Assembly: GCA_023213315.1 (NCBI GenBank) | Contig: JAKCPI010002778.1 | Span: forward strand, 40,212 to 104,211 | Reading direction: 5' to 3' | Source of the DNA: Euborellia annulipes | Taxonomy: Eukaryota; Arthropoda; Insecta; Dermaptera; Anisolabididae | DNA: 64,000 bases | Part shown: positions 1-13,310 of the stretch, piece after piece | How the letters are laid out: each line of letters opens with the position of its first letter | Numbering within the stretch: position 1 is the stretch's first letter | Made by a program: the position numbers and the translations under genes | The notes under the pieces: generated by a model | Seen by the model: only the letters and a program-made list of their open reading frames with translations | Database searches by the model: none | Told to the model about the DNA's origin: nothing

Positions 1-159
1 CAACATCAAAACAAAAAATACAAATTTTATTCTTATTTTTAGACTATAAATCAACAATTAAAAACTAGTGCTAAAGCTATGAATAGATAACACAGATAAG
101 CAAGAGTTTTGAACGTATCCATAGGAATTGAATAAGCCTCTACACAAAGTACATTATTT

Positions 160-272
160 TTACTTTCTCGTATAGAGAAAGTTATGTAATCGTAAAAAAA
201 TTCGACTTCGAGATTTTGATGTTTCTCCACGTTTTAGACCTCCCTGAGTCCAAAAAACCATTTTTGGCATTA

Positions 273-304
<32 letters not shown>

Positions 305-740
305 AACACGATTGCTTAAAAACCAAAGAAGCTAGATAGATGAAATTTGGTATATGCTCCTTACACTAAAATTGTAGATTTCTATCAACTTTTGGAGTAA
401 ATACGTCACTTGGAAGTAGTACTTTACTTAAAAAGTTTTTTCAAAAATTTTGAAATTTTCAATTTTTTTGTTATATTATGATAAAATACTCAATTTTAAA
501 AAGTTTTTATTCTTTGACATTTTTTCGAAAACTGAATAGTTTTTGAAATAATCACAGAAGAAATAGAAAATATTCGTTAATTTTGATAAAAAATCAAAAC
601 AAAATCATACAGGTGTCATTAAAAAAGAGTAAATATAAACAAATTCATATATCAAATTTCATCTATCTAGCTTCTTTGGTTTTTAAGCCATCGTGTTCAC
701 ACACACACACCCCCAGACGTAATTCCAAAAGAATATACGA
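160..740. repeat. Inverted pair of diverged hairpin-ended repeats
   Basis: Plus-oriented sequence (160-480: ACTTTCTCG, (TG)n, GAACACGATTGCTTAAAAAC) faces a minus-oriented partner (about 600-740: GTTTTTAAGCCATCGTGTTC, (AC)n). Confidence 0.55.
279..304 (+). repeat. (TG)n microsatellite
   Basis: TG repeats in a diverged copy of the hairpin-ended repeat. Confidence 0.9.
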
Positions 741-956
741 GAAAGTCTCGGGGAAGTCAATCCCCATATTTTTAGATCTAATTCGATTAGAATATAAAAA
801 AATTAATTAATATATACTTTAAATTCCTTATTAGAAACAAGCCTAGGTTTCAAAGGACAAGATTTAAATTCCAGTCTTGAGCGATAAATAAAATAAAATA
901 ACTATAGGTAGAAATGTAATGTATTTAATTGAAATATTTTCTTCTTATGGCACTAT

Positions 957-1223
957 CAGTGGAGTCCTTGGAGGAGGGGAGGGCAAATGCCCCCCCCCCC
1001 AGCTCTGAGTTTTATTAAGTTTATAATTCTAAATAAAGTATTTCAAAATATATCTACGAGTATATAAACTGTACAAAATTAAACAATTAATTTAATTAAA
1101 TATCTTTTGGAGAAATATGAGTACCTATTTGTAAGTAAATTTTAAGAATTTCATTTTTTCATTTCCCCCAAGAAAAAAATTTGCCCCCCCCCCCCCAAAG
1201 AAATAGTTGAAATGATGCCACTG
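957..1223. mobile_element. Possible hAT-like MITE
   Basis: CAGTGGAGTCC at one end and GATGCCACTG at the other, with poly-C blocks inside as in the 6.5-kb element. Flanks do not match. Confidence 0.4.
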
Positions 1224-2499
1224 GACAGACAGGCCAATAATGATTTTAGTGCCGGGATATTTTGAGATATTCCTGGGTAGCGCGGTTTCCAAAAATGCCA
1301 TCAGTTTTGCTCCACTAAATCTAGTTTTAGAGATATTGAGAAAATTAAATTTTAATAGAAAATGTGCTCTTATTTTGAATTTTCCTTAGATTTTTTTTAA
1401 TTTCAATGCACCAAAAAAAAGTTTGTTTTTTTTTGGTCTGTGTTATTTTAATAAGCAAAAAATAGTAAGTAATACGCTGCATTGGGAATAGTAAGTAATA
1501 TGCTGCATTGAGTCCCCGTATTTTCCTCTTGTTCTCTCTTAAAATTATATTTGAATCCCCGGGTTTAACAAATACAAATCGGCGCATTAACTATCAAGGA
1601 AATTGTCAGCAAAATTTGAATAAATTGCATGGTTTTACTTTATCTGTGTGCGTCCAAACTAAGGTTGTGGTTAGAGTAGAACTGATATCGATCGATTTCG
1701 GTCGACGAATGATTGAAATGTAGAAATCGGAGGACTGAAAATCGGTTTCCTTTAAACCACATAGGAAATTAAATTCATCTTAAAATTTATAATTCATCTA
1801 ATCCTAGATTTTATACGGAATCAAAATGCTACTACTAAAACGTAATTAAATTTTACCAAATAATCTCAAATCACATATTTTTACGATTGTAAATTTGTTT
1901 GACAATTTATCCTAGAACAATTAGAGGTGGAATTTGAGGAGCTGTCTTGTCGAATGCAAACTAATTAAGCTTTTATGTTTAATCCCGAGGGTGGTTTGGG
2001 AAGAGGGTGGGGGATGTATGAGTCAAGGGCTTGTTTAGGGCAGAGGACAAGGGTGGATAGGGTGAGAGCCTCCTCCTCTAGGGTTGGTTCAATTTATTTA
2101 CGAACGAGAGTTTAATTAATTAGTTCAAGTCTAATGACTCATCATTATTCAGTTCCCTATTGCTATCATCATCTTAGAATTTATATGTAACCTTGTTAGT
2201 GAGTCAGAAGTGTGGTGATAAAATATCTAATGTATTGATATTCAATAGATAATGACTAAGTTACTATAATTGCAATGGAATTTGTTTCTAAAGATAGAAT
2301 ATTTTTGATTTTTCTTCTAATTATGAGTCTTAAATAGTAAAAGATTTATTCATATTTGAGATATTTTGGATCGCATGAGTTGGCTTCAGGCCACTACTAG
2401 GTACTATTTATTCCTAGCGAGAAAAATTCAGGAATCGAGTGCACTCGACCATGGTCAATTGAGAGTTAATTAAAAATGTGTCCCTTTTTAACCCCCACC

Positions 2500-2800
2500 A
2501 GCCATGGTCGAGAAGTTAGAGATGTTGACAAATGCCAAAAGGCCTCTGATAATCTACAAGTTAAGGGGAGTGGGTTCGGATCCCGGGAAGTCATTTGGAT
2601 ACCAAATGATGAAGAACTGTGGCTGTAGGCTTAATGGTGATGGAGTCAGAAAAATAAACAAGGTGTGTGCAGCCAAATTTTCTTTTGTGATGGCAAACAT
2701 TTGAATAAAAGAAAATTTGACTGCACATGCCTTGTTTATTTTTCTGACTACATCACCATACCAAATGGTATAAATGCCTGGATCTTAGTTTTAATAATAA
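2500..2800 (+). mobile_element. SINE (family B) split by a palindrome
   Basis: Head with A-box-like GAGAAGTTAGAGATGTTG and B-box GGGTTCGGATCCC, and the CATTTGGATACCAAATG tail module. Between GATACCAAATGATG and ACCAAATGGTATAAATGCC lies a palindrome (about 2606-2757) related to the arms at 44.5 kb but with no hammerhead in its loop. Confidence 0.55.
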
Positions 2801-3244
2801 GTAGGTCTATCGTTAAAAATGCCGAAAAGTGATATATGTATCTAATATTGTTAGAAAATATAAAAAAAGATATTTATATAGCCGGCGGAACTGGTAAGAT
2901 GATAGGACAACATCCACCAATATCATTGTTGTTAAGCAACACAAAGCAGTGCTGAAAATCGGAATAGGTGTCCCCCGAAAAACAAGACTGCTAAACGGAA
3001 GCCATCGATACTTAATCATTTACAAATATTTATAATATTGTAAACTCTAAATGGCCTGTGTAGTGTGTAGTAGTAGTGTAAATAAATTAAAAAAAAAAAA
3101 ATTATATTTTCGAAATTTTCTTGAGACTCTAACATCATATTAATAATTTATATATTTGCATTATTATAATACACAAGCAATTTTTTTGAACCATTCGCTT
3201 ATGTACAATACTAATGTGACAACTCTATTTTCAAAAAGCCTCTG

Positions 3245-3291
3245 AGACAACTGAAAATGGCGCAATAAAATTGGCCGAAACGTTTTGTTTA
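3245..3291 (+). ncRNA. Decayed hammerhead-like motif
   Basis: Stem I AGACAA/TTGTTT brackets CTGAAAA, a short GGC/GCC stem II and GAAACGTT. CUGAAAA lacks the conserved G of CUGANGA. Confidence 0.45.
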
Positions 3292-3461
3292 AGGCGTCTG
3301 TTTAAATCAATAGGGACTTCCTTTGTGGCTGCTGTCATCCACATCACATCTCTTTAAAATGTATTCTTTTGAGGGGAGGGGGAATAATCATCAGAATTGT
3401 CGAAACTCCCTTTCATAAAAAAGAATTTTCAGAAGATACAGGAAGGACTACATAAGTAATT

Positions 3462-3605
3462 GTTTAGACAATAGCACAGAGATGGAGAACTCGCCTCTTG
3501 TATTACTGGCCAGGGTTTCACATCGCGTACATTGATGAAATTTTTCTTAATTATATTGGCTACCAAATGAAAAATAGAAGCGGCGTCTAAAAAGCCTCAG
3601 ATGTA
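3462..3605 (+). mobile_element. Diverged SINE family C copy
   Basis: ATAGCACAGAGATGGAGAAC, CTCTTGT and GGGTTTCACAT match the family C head with many changes. Confidence 0.35.
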
Positions 3606-5870
3606 AAAGAAATTTTATAGGGGCATTCCGATGAAAAATTTTTTTGGGCCTCAGCATGCAATTACGAATTACATTAAGGATCAGTATTATCTATTATAAA
3701 ATCGGTTCTTTTTCTATTTATTTTATTTCTTTCTTTACTGTAGATATGTCTTAAAACAGAAAATTAAAGGAAAGTAGATGAATTAATTGAGTTTTATTTA
3801 CCATCAAAATAAATGAATATCGTTTCGTTAAAGTTCTGTAGAAACTGACATGAATAAACTATCCAAATAAAATGAAATATATCCCTAATAAAAGTTCACG
3901 TGTATAATATACTAACCTTTATAAAATACTCATAAAAAAAATAAAATAACATTTCTCTATAAAATCCTTTTTGATTGCCATTTCTAAAACAATTTTATAG
4001 AACATTTTAATATTATTTTTTAATGAATAAAAACATTTTTAATTAAACCATTTTTTCGAACGTTAAAAGTGATAAATCTTATAAAGAATTAATATCGAAT
4101 TTTTTTAATCCTCTCCTGTCTGTTCATATCTTATAATCTCAATTTCTGCTCTTGCTTTAGTATCATATGAAAACAATATAATACCTTTGGTAAGAGGATA
4201 TCAGCTAATCATAGTCCTACTGAGCTCATCAATACAAGGATATTTACTAATATCTCAAAAGGGATTAGCAAACATTCCTCGAAAGGGCTGAATATAATTG
4301 ATGAGCTATATACTAAGCTACTCCGGTGTTTTGTTTTAAAATATATACTCTCTTTTTTGAAAGGTCTTTTCAGACAATCGAATTGTGAAATTCACTCATG
4401 TTCATAGAAGAAGTTATGAATAGAATTATCTAAAAATCCAATGAGAAAGAATGATAATAAATGGCTCTAGGGACAAGATTGATTTATTGGCAGAACGATC
4501 AAAAAGGAAAATTCGTTTTAAATCGCATGTTAAGAAAGGTGCAAAGCTTAAATCGATGGATTGGAAAAGCCAAGAAGATCAATGATGAAAAATGTTTTTC
4601 TTATTTAGAAAAAAAAAAAAAAAAAAATTGAATTATAAGATAATAATTCGAAAAGGGAGTTTTCTACCCAAATGGTTTTTTATACACTAAAATGTATCTT
4701 GCATTTGTAATTTTCAGTATGTGAAGGATGAGAAATTTGCCAATCATTAATTTTTTTTTTTATTTTTTCATTAATTATTACAAATTAGAAAGAACAAAAA
4801 AAATTTTTTAATTATGGGACTTTAAGCTTGGTGTTATCCAGGTCTATTTACCATCGCGATAAAACCCTATATAATTAAAATTTTCCCTAACATTTGTTAT
4901 ACAAATACCCTCATATCCACCCCAACATATAAAAGAGAGAAAATTAATTATAAACCATATTTTCTACTTATCCAAATTTTAACTAGAGTATTTTTTTAAA
5001 CAAAGTCGATAGTTTATCATGGCTCTAAGTAAAAATGAGTATCTGGAAATGGTCAGGATTAAACATTTCTATGTTTACTATCAACACTTAATTCAACACG
5101 AAAATATCAATTTTACAATCTGAAGTTATTATCTTAAATCGTAAATAGAAAAATTACGATATTTGTATATAAATAAAAATATGTGTATGAAATATGGATT
5201 GACTAATACGATTTTAGCGTTGGCTTCCGTTAGGTAAAAGAGTTAATCATAATAAAAGATAAATAAAATATTGTAAATATTCTAAAAAATATTTTTTGCC
5301 ATTTATATTTTATTATAATCCAAAACAGAGAGGTTTTAAAAACTTTCAGGATGTAGTATATTCACTTAAATTGGATAATTTATTAATAATATTCATCAGC
5401 AGAAATATAATCTCAAAAATTTTTTTAGAACATCAGATCTCTATTAATTTATTATTGCATACAAATCTATTCTCTGTTTGTCCCCCAGGATATTACAATA
5501 ACCAGTATAAATTTTGAGATGAAGGCCCACAATTTCTTATGGGGAAAAACACAAAGCAAAGATAATAATTCCCTAAATTATTTGTAAAAAATTTATTTCC
5601 TTATTTTTATAAAATTTCATTTTATTATGTTAGAAATAAAACTCAATAACGAGCGTAATGTCAAATAGAGGTACGCAAAAAATAAACGGAAACATTCAAT
5701 CTCTAAGGCATTAACCCGAATTCGTGACACCATAATCTCAATGTTCTTAAATCAATGAAATTTTTTTTTTGTTTTCTTCTCAAACAATAACAATTATTTG
5801 ATTTCTCGAAAGCGAGAAAGAGAATTCAAACGAGCTATAGGCCAATCTGTTTTAGGAGGAGGCTTTATTA
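3606..5870. other. AT-rich intergenic DNA
   Basis: No splice-bounded exon, SINE or transposon end recognised; short homopolymer runs only. Confidence 0.4.
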
Positions 5871-6543
5871 TGGTCTATTAGGCTTTATTATTTGTGTCGG
5901 CGATGGAGGCATTTTGCCTCCTTGCGTGCCCCATCCTACCTCTAAAAGTAGGGATGGGATGAGGCACGGGGTGGGCGTCGCTAGGCGACCACTTCGATCG
6001 GCCTAGATACCCAACACTGACACCAGTCCGTAAAAGACTAGTCAAAAATTGAGGAAGGGGGGGCCAATTAAAAATAAATTTAAAATATACTAGAGAAAAT
6101 TAAAACATTTAGATAAGGGCTACATTTGAAATTCAGTTGGTTAGGTTATGGAAGATTAAAATCTCTGATATTAATATAATATCCTTTACTTTACTCATTA
6201 ACTCCATTGGGAGATTAAATTGAAAACACTTCCTGAAAGAGGTAGCTAACCCATGATCACAGGGGGGGGGGGCAAGGGATCTCTGGGACCTTTTGACTTG
6301 AACAAAATTTCTCAATTCAATAAATTTTTACCTACGAGAAGGGACCTGATGAAAAAAAATATTTAAAGATATTTCTTTCAGGGGTCCCGGGCCTTTTAGG
6401 ATGCTAATAGGGTAATGAAAAAAAAGATATTTACCCCTCTGAAGCGTATCTTGAATATTCGAATTTAAACTTTTTTTTTGGTTGGGTGGGAATTAATATA
6501 CAGGCCCCAAGTCTCTCAGCGCCCTGACCTATGTCGATAGGAT

Positions 6544-6914
6544 CAGTGGCGTATTCAGGGGGGCCCAGGGGGCCGGGCCCCCCCCAAAGCCTTCTCCAAA
6601 ACAAAAAAATACCTATTGTTTTCCCTAATGATATTTTTTTTTTTAAATAAATATTTTATTAACTCTCATAAATTCTAAAATCTAACAAAAAACTTATAAA
6701 TAATTAAAAAAATCTCTAATATTTACGAATTTTGTATTAAATTTTTTTTTTATTTTAAGAAAAAAAAATTTTTTATTTGTTTTTTATTTATAATTATTAT
6801 ATTATCTAAAAAAAAATTTCTCCACTTTAAGTTTCTTGGTGAAGGGGGGGGGGGAGGGGGTTCATAAAACTTTTGGGCCCCCCCCCCCAAGCAGAAATCC
6901 TGGCTACGCTACTG
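6544..6914. mobile_element. hAT-like MITE with 8-bp duplication
   Basis: Ends CAGTGGCGTATTCAGG and CCTGGCTACGCTACTG are inverted repeats; GATAGGAT flanks both sides exactly (6536-6543, 6915-6922). The inside is AT-rich between poly-C/G blocks. Confidence 0.8.
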
Positions 6915-7337
6915 GATAGGATATATGAAATTTAAATACCGGAGAATTACAGAAGCAATGAAATTTGCCGTTAGTGCTAGTCAGCCTATCCCTTTAGCAT
7001 GTTAAGTAACTCCTAAGATTTTCTTTCTTTCAGATCCTAACAAAGGCGTGATCATTAATTTTTATTAAAGTATTCCAAAAAAAAAAAAAAAATATTAATT
7101 TAAATAAACATTAGAAGTTGATTGATGATAGTCGTGTGAAAGAGCCACCAGCCCCGTATGTTGGAATTGAAATTATTATTAAATACACTCTATAATAAAA
7201 AAAATCGACGCACCAAGAAGGAGTTGTCCGATGGAGGCAAAAATGGGTGGTTACGAAGATTATGTACTGAATAGAAAATGATTAAAATTTCAGAACAATT
7301 GAATTATTTATTTCAGAGTTACATAGTTTCAAAGTAA

Positions 7338-7613
7338 CGAGCTCAATAAGGTTTTGGCGTAGTAGGTAGCGTGCCTACCTCCTATACCAAACGTCGCGGG
7401 TTCGGACCCCAGGCAGTTCGATGATTTTATTTAAGCCATTTGGATACCAGATGGCTTAAATAGAAATGCCTGAACCCATAATAGATATATATTATATTAC
7501 AACGGTTATCGTCAAAGTCTTATATGGCCTAAGTTGCCGCAAAGACTGTGTGAATGTGTGTGTGAGTGTGAGTGTGAATGAGAAAAAAGTGTGAATGTTT
7601 AAAAAAAAAAAAA
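7338..7613 (+). mobile_element. tRNA-derived SINE (family A)
   Basis: A box TGGCGTAGTAGGTAGCG and B box GGGTTCGGACCCC, then the ATTTAAGCCATTTGGATACC module, a TGTGAGTGTGAG repeat and an A-tail. The same unit occurs at 15.5, 24.6, 33.3 and 54.3 kb. Confidence 0.75.
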
Positions 7614-8245
7614 AATTTCTCGCTTGGAAAGGGGAGAGATCCCGAGACTTCAGTAATCTACTAGCTGATTTCTCAACTTGATGTAATTCTCAAGTTAAAG
7701 TATTAACCAAATACAGGTTTCCTGTATAAAGATACACTTGTTTTTAAATTATTGTCATTCGATAAATGTGTTTTTCATGAAAGGTGTTTTGTTATTTTAA
7801 TTACACCATTTTGTAACAACATTTATTAAAAATTGGCCTGATTTCCTTTCATATTAGAGAGATAATAAAAATTTATTTTCATATCTAATTTGCAAGGATA
7901 CAATAAAATTTTTTATTCCTTTTTGTTTTATTTTTTATAATTTATAAAAAAAAGTGTGCCATTTTTGCATAATATTACTTAATTTTTTTTAACAAGCAAG
8001 TAATAATTTTTTTTACTAACCAGTAAAAGAGTTATTTGATAGCTAATAAAAATATCAATAATAAATATATGAATATAATATTAATATTGATATGAAAATA
8101 ATATATAGGATGATTAAAGAGACTTGAAATAGTATATATAATATTTTATTTATTATAATTTTATTTTATTATTTTAATTTAAAATAAAGGATATAAAAAA
8201 TCTTTATCTGATTCAAAAAAAAAATTTATGTTTATAATCATAAAT

Positions 8246-8425
8246 AAAAAATCTGGTGTGATTGGTCGTACAGCACACAACTTTATCTTATATTCGGGAA
8301 TTGAAAGTTGTGTTCCCTCCTTATTACTTCAAATGTTTTGTGTCTACATATATTTTCACTTTCTCTTACCCTATATATGAAATAGATAGAGAGAAAGTAT
8401 TGCGATCATTTCAAAAATTCGATGT
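8246..8425. repeat. Hairpin-ended repeat fragments, end joined to start
   Basis: A complete CTGGTGTGATTGG-type hairpin in minus orientation is followed directly by the ACTTTCTC start in plus orientation. Confidence 0.55.
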
Positions 8426-9289
8426 CGAGATTTTTTACTTTTTAGTTTCCCTTAGAACTCTACATAAGCGCCTATATAGTAGACAACCCGCTTGTTCAAG
8501 CTTTCTAAATGGTGGCCATAAGAATAGGCTAGATAACTCTATATTTTAAAAATCTCATAATTTAAAAACAGTTTATAAAATTTCACTGGCTATTAAATCA
8601 AATTTATTTATTTATTAATAGGTTCTCAACAAATTTATTGCCTCGTTGTTTCAATTCCACTATATTTTATCCAATTTTTTTTTTTTTTTTTTTTTAGTAC
8701 CGTACCTACAATTCAATTTTTCCGCTTGAATGAGCTCCAATTCAACTGGATTCAAAAAATCCTCTGCTTGTTTCGATCCGATTATAAAAGGGTCGAAATT
8801 GGAGAATTGCACGCTTTAAATTTTCCATTAATGGGACCAATATTTTAGACATCTGTCGGGATTTTAACCATTAGAGCCAAAAGAAAAAAAAAAAAGAAGC
8901 AAACATTCGTACGTTAAATATGATACATTTTTAATGGTGAAATGGATTAAAAAAACATTATCAAAATTCAAACTCGTCTCTCTTGTAAAAAAAAAACTCT
9001 AATTATTTAATCCACATCATTTTCGCAATATTGATTAAATTTATTTATAATTAAATTTAGATTTAAAATCGAATTAGTTAAAGAAAAATTGTTCTAATAG
9101 AACACTTGGTATATTAATTTAACAAATTACTATTGTAATGGAAATAAGGATTTTCTAGGTCAGTTCTAGTTATAATATAATATATACGATTTACATATAA
9201 ATAGATATAGGTATATATAGAATGAGTTAAGAGTTCGAAGGGGTTATTAAATAAGTATTTTAATTTTAAGCTTAGAGCTCATTGATAAA

Positions 9290-9425
9290 AAAAAATATGG
9301 TGTGAGTGGACTCACAGCACGCAACTTTCTTTACCCTCGATAATTGAAAGTTGTGTTCTGTGATTATTATACCAGATTTTTTGTCGACATATTGTATATT
9401 TAATTTCCGCCGATATATTAAAAGA
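9290..9425 (-). repeat. Hairpin-ended repeat fragment
   Basis: ATGGTGTGAGTGG...ATACCAGAT hairpin followed by GTCGACATATT. Confidence 0.5.
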
Positions 9426-10158
9426 AATTTATAAACATTGACAAGATATATGATTCTATTTGTCCTTCATTTTTAACTACTGTATTTTATAAAATAAAAT
9501 AATATTTTTATTCTAAATTCATCACTAGTAGCCTATATAAAAATTTTTTTAATAAACTATTATAGTCTATATATAAAGTATACTCTATATTTTTTCTATT
9601 ATATACCAACTTTCCAGCTTCAATATCTTTCAACAAAAAGTTTTCAAACCCTCTTTTCCCTTTCTAAACAAAAGTTTATCTTGCCCGTCTTAAAGTTAAC
9701 AAAACAACAAAATAAATCTGATAATTATTTTCTTAGGAGAGAGAAAGAAAGAATTTAAGAAACAATTAAGAATTTTATAAAGTAACCGTTAAAAAACTTT
9801 TCGATATATAATTTAAAGAGAGAAAGAGATAGGCATTTCTACTATTGTCATTAAATAAATGTTTTTTCATTTAATCTTAGTGAATTATGGACATTCATCT
9901 TTAGTCTCACATGTAGAGGGGAGAGATTTAATTTGCTTGAAATATTTATTTAATTCATTCATTCAAAAAATTAAAATGAGTTCGTATAAAAAAATTTACG
10001 GCGATAAGAAAAATTATTAGCTTATTTTTTGGGAAATTAAAAAAAAAATAATCCAACAAAGATTAATTAATTACAATTGAATGGCTCTTGAGTAACTAAA
10101 TTCAGGAGATGCCGATGAAAAAGCAGTCAACAAAAAAAATCAAATTTTTCATTTTTCT

Positions 10159-10201
10159 CTGTCGACGTTTCGAATTCAAATCGCGCTCATCATCAGGACA
10201 A
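10159..10201 (-). ncRNA. Hammerhead ribozyme core, minus strand
   Basis: CTGATGA (10196-10190) and GAAACGTC (10171-10164) with stem I TGTC/GACA. Stem II is poorly paired, so activity is doubtful. Confidence 0.45.
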
Positions 10202-10230
10202 TCATTAGCTTAAATGGATATAGCTTGTAT

Positions 10231-10495
10231 CAGGGGCGTTTATAAGACTCTGTCTCCCCCCCCCAAAAAAAAAATAATTTTCAATGAAATTCGTATACAA
10301 AAAAAAAAAAAAGGTAAAATGATATGAGGAGAGAATTTACAAAAAAAAAAAAACGGGTAAAACGGAAAAATCTAGATTAAAAAGATTTTTTATGAAATTT
10401 AATTTTTGAGAGGCTCCGAGCCCCGCGAGGCTAAGGATTTTCGATAATATAAAAATTTTGTGTATTGGAGGGAAAAATTTCTATATACGCCCCTG
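10231..10495. mobile_element. hAT-like MITE, relative of the 42-kb element
   Basis: Ends CAGGGGCGTTTATA and TATACGCCCCTG. The inside (GAGAGGCTCCGAGCCCC, TTTTGTGTATTGGAGG) matches the 43.1-kb region. No clear duplication. The opposite arm of the inverted repeat lacks it. Confidence 0.65.
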
Positions 10496-11475
10496 GCTGA
10501 TTCATATTTAGATGTACATATATGCAGTGATGATACATCAAAATCATCATCAAGATGATACATCAAAATCATCATCAAGATCATCAAAATAATATGAATT
10601 AATTTAATTTGCTTTATAAACAGCAAACGCATACACAGACAGAACATGTTGCGAAAACTACTTTTTTGGATTCAGAGGACCTCTAACCGTGTATATCCAT
10701 CAAAATCTCGACATTGAATTTTTGATATGAAACCAATACTTTTTCTCTATATATATATTAACATATATAGAAGTAAGAGAAAGTAAATAAAAAAGTCTTG
10801 TCATTTTGCAAAAAAAAAAAATTTGAAATTTCCTCTTGTATACGTTTGTTTTATAACTATAAAATAAAAATTAATCATATTATCTTTATGTATCATTATG
10901 TACATCTATATATGTATATCAACAATACAAGCTATATTATTATTTTTCTTTATGTCATGATGCTGAGGGCGATTGGCGTTCGAAACGTCGACAGAGAAAA
11001 TTGAAATTTTGTTTATTGTTGGCTGCCTTTTCATCATTTCCTGAATAAAAATTAATTATTATTGTACTTTTATATTCTTGGTTATATCGAAAATCATTGA
11101 TTTGGAGTCCTTGTTAGGTAGATATAAAAATATTTAATTAAAAAAAATATAACTTTTTAATAAAAATCTCATGAAAGACACGTGTATAGGCTCTATTTTT
11201 TGTCCCAATTTTCATTTGTTAAAATAATTCAATAATAAGGTCTATATAATTTATTATTTTCTCTTTAAAATATAACAAGTGGAAATAAAAAAAAAAATAA
11301 TTTATACAAAGCATGGATATTAACGATCGATCGCTTTGTGTTTAAATATAAATAAGAATATCAAAAAATAAAACGTTAAATGGGAAAACAGGTGTTTGTG
11401 ATTAAAAAAAAATAAATTTTTATACTAAATTTAGACATAGGCCTATATAATTTAGGAATTTGAGAATGTACAAGA

Positions 11476-11840
11476 TTATACTGGTATCTAGGAATTATTT
11501 GGAAGTTTACTTGTACTGGATTCAGTTGTGATTAAATTAGAAATAAAAATTTTTTATTGGGTATAGGAGACTTTGCAGTTAAGGAAATTAAATAAAAAAC
11601 TTATTTAATTATTAATCGTCGACGATCGTAAGTTTTTTATTTAATTTCCTTGGCTGCAAAGTCTCCTATACCCAATTCAAAGTCTACAGCCACTTCTCAT
11701 CAAAAATTTTTTAGTTTTTTTATTGTATTTGACGAAATTCGTGTGGAATAAAAAAACTAAAATATTTTTATTTCTAATTTAATCATAACTGAATGGATAA
11801 GTACAAGTAAACTTCCAAATAATTCCAGTATAAAATTTTG
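11476..11840. repeat. Long interrupted palindrome
   Basis: TTGGGTATAGGAGACTTTGC pairs with its complement near 11676; outer arms share GGAAGTTTACTTGTACT. About 80 bases in the right arm (11681-11758) have no partner. Loop near TCGTCGACGATCG. Confidence 0.65.
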
Positions 11841-12844
11841 GTATCTGTACTCAAATTTTAACAATTTCTAAAAGGTAATAATACAAAGATATATTTGTGT
11901 ATCATTTAAAGTCTATATGGCCTAAGATTCCGAAATACTTGAAAAAAAATTCTTAATAAATAAAAATTATGAACCCAACCAATCTAGAGACTGAGGTTTT
12001 TCCAAATGTGTTGTTAGCAACAGCTTAATTTTTGGTTGAGAAGAGCATTCTCTCGCTTTAAAAAATTTGTTTTTCATTAAGTTCCTGACATAAAAAATTT
12101 TCGTTCAAATAGCTGAGGGGAAGGCCGTGTACTCCCCTCATAGACCTTAAATAAAAATAAAAACAAAATTAAACTAAAGTTCCTTACTTTAATTTTGTAA
12201 TTATTTTTATTTAAGTTTTTTTTTTTCAACTATGAATTTCAAAGTGTTAGTAAGCATTTTGAGATTGTGTAATCTCATTTTGATTTTGTTTTTTTCCAAT
12301 TTGATTTTGTTTAGTTCCAATTTGATCTTGTAAAGATATAGATTAGAATCAAACGTACTAATCATTTTTACTCTATCCCTATTACAAAACTGAAGGAAAA
12401 TCACCTGATAAATGGGGTGTGTATTTAAATAATAAAATTTTATGGCAAAATATCGTTTAACTTTATCCTAAATATTTATAATTATAAATTTAATCGTAAA
12501 GATGATCTCGATTGTTTAATTTATCTCTGAAGAGGTCAATGAATAAATGACCACTTAAAAGTCTAAAAATAGAATTCATGATTTACAATGTTGATTACAT
12601 TGAATAAATTTAGTCAAAGGTCATTTATTTGTTTCTTGTCACTTGGAATAAAAATTACGATATTGATAATGAAACAATGCATGATTTTTCGAATTTTAAT
12701 AATTCATTAATGAAAAAAACATGGAAAAATCATATTTTTTTTGAATCAATTAACATAAAAAAATAATAGATATATTATCACCATACGTATATATGCCTTT
12801 ATCGAGAGCTAAGCAATAATAATTAATTAGTGGCATATATTAAA

Positions 12845-13310
12845 AAAATATGGTGTGATGGCGGACAGATAAAGCCCGTCGATAAGAGAAAGTTGTGTTC
12901 CGTGCTTGTCACACTAGATTTTTTGTATCTTTGAAATAAACTATGGTTATTTTTCAAATGTTAATCTCATATTTGGATATTTTATACACAATAGAGAATC
13001 CTAAATATATTCAAAATTTCATAAGAATTGAAAAAAAATTTTTTTTTAATGTATAAAAAGTTCAAAAGTGTGACCCTCTTTTAAATCGAAATTAACATGC
13101 AAATCCCTATAAGGATTTAACATTGGCTCTATGGAAGAAAGAGTCGGAAAATGAATTTGAAAAATCTGAAATACATCAGTGTACTTGAAGCAATTTTTAC
13201 GAAAAATTTTACTGATAAACTTTTAAAAGAGCATCTAAAAAATAGTTGATTTATGAATTTTAATTAAAATTGGAAAACATTTTAAACTTGTTACCATGGC
13301 AACCATTTCT
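12845..13310 (-). repeat. Hairpin-ended repeat, long-variant fragment
   Basis: ATGGTGTGATGGCGG hairpin, the extra block also seen at 26.5 and 29.7 kb, then TTACCATGGCAACC. Confidence 0.55.

Larger units (their letters stand above)
10090..11045. mobile_element. Inverted pair of ribozyme-bearing tails with nested insertions
   Basis: The left arm (about 10105-10230 and on past 10495) and right arm (about 10870-11035) are reverse complements sharing GTCGACGTTTCGAA and TAGCTTGTAT. Left-arm minus strand has an intact CTGATGA...GAAACGTC core (10159-10201); the right-arm copy reads CTGAGGG and is decayed. A hAT-like MITE (10231-10495) and a hairpin-ended repeat fragment (10630-10787) lie between them. 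Confidence 0.6.

Noticed and set aside
2813..3019. Coding-like frames on both strands near 2.9 kb
   Set aside because: Both are short, mutually exclusive and without a convincing exon boundary on either side.
7340..7420. Possible functional tRNA gene
   Set aside because: A and B boxes are present, but the cloverleaf is imperfect and the same head with the same 3' module recurs, so it is a SINE.
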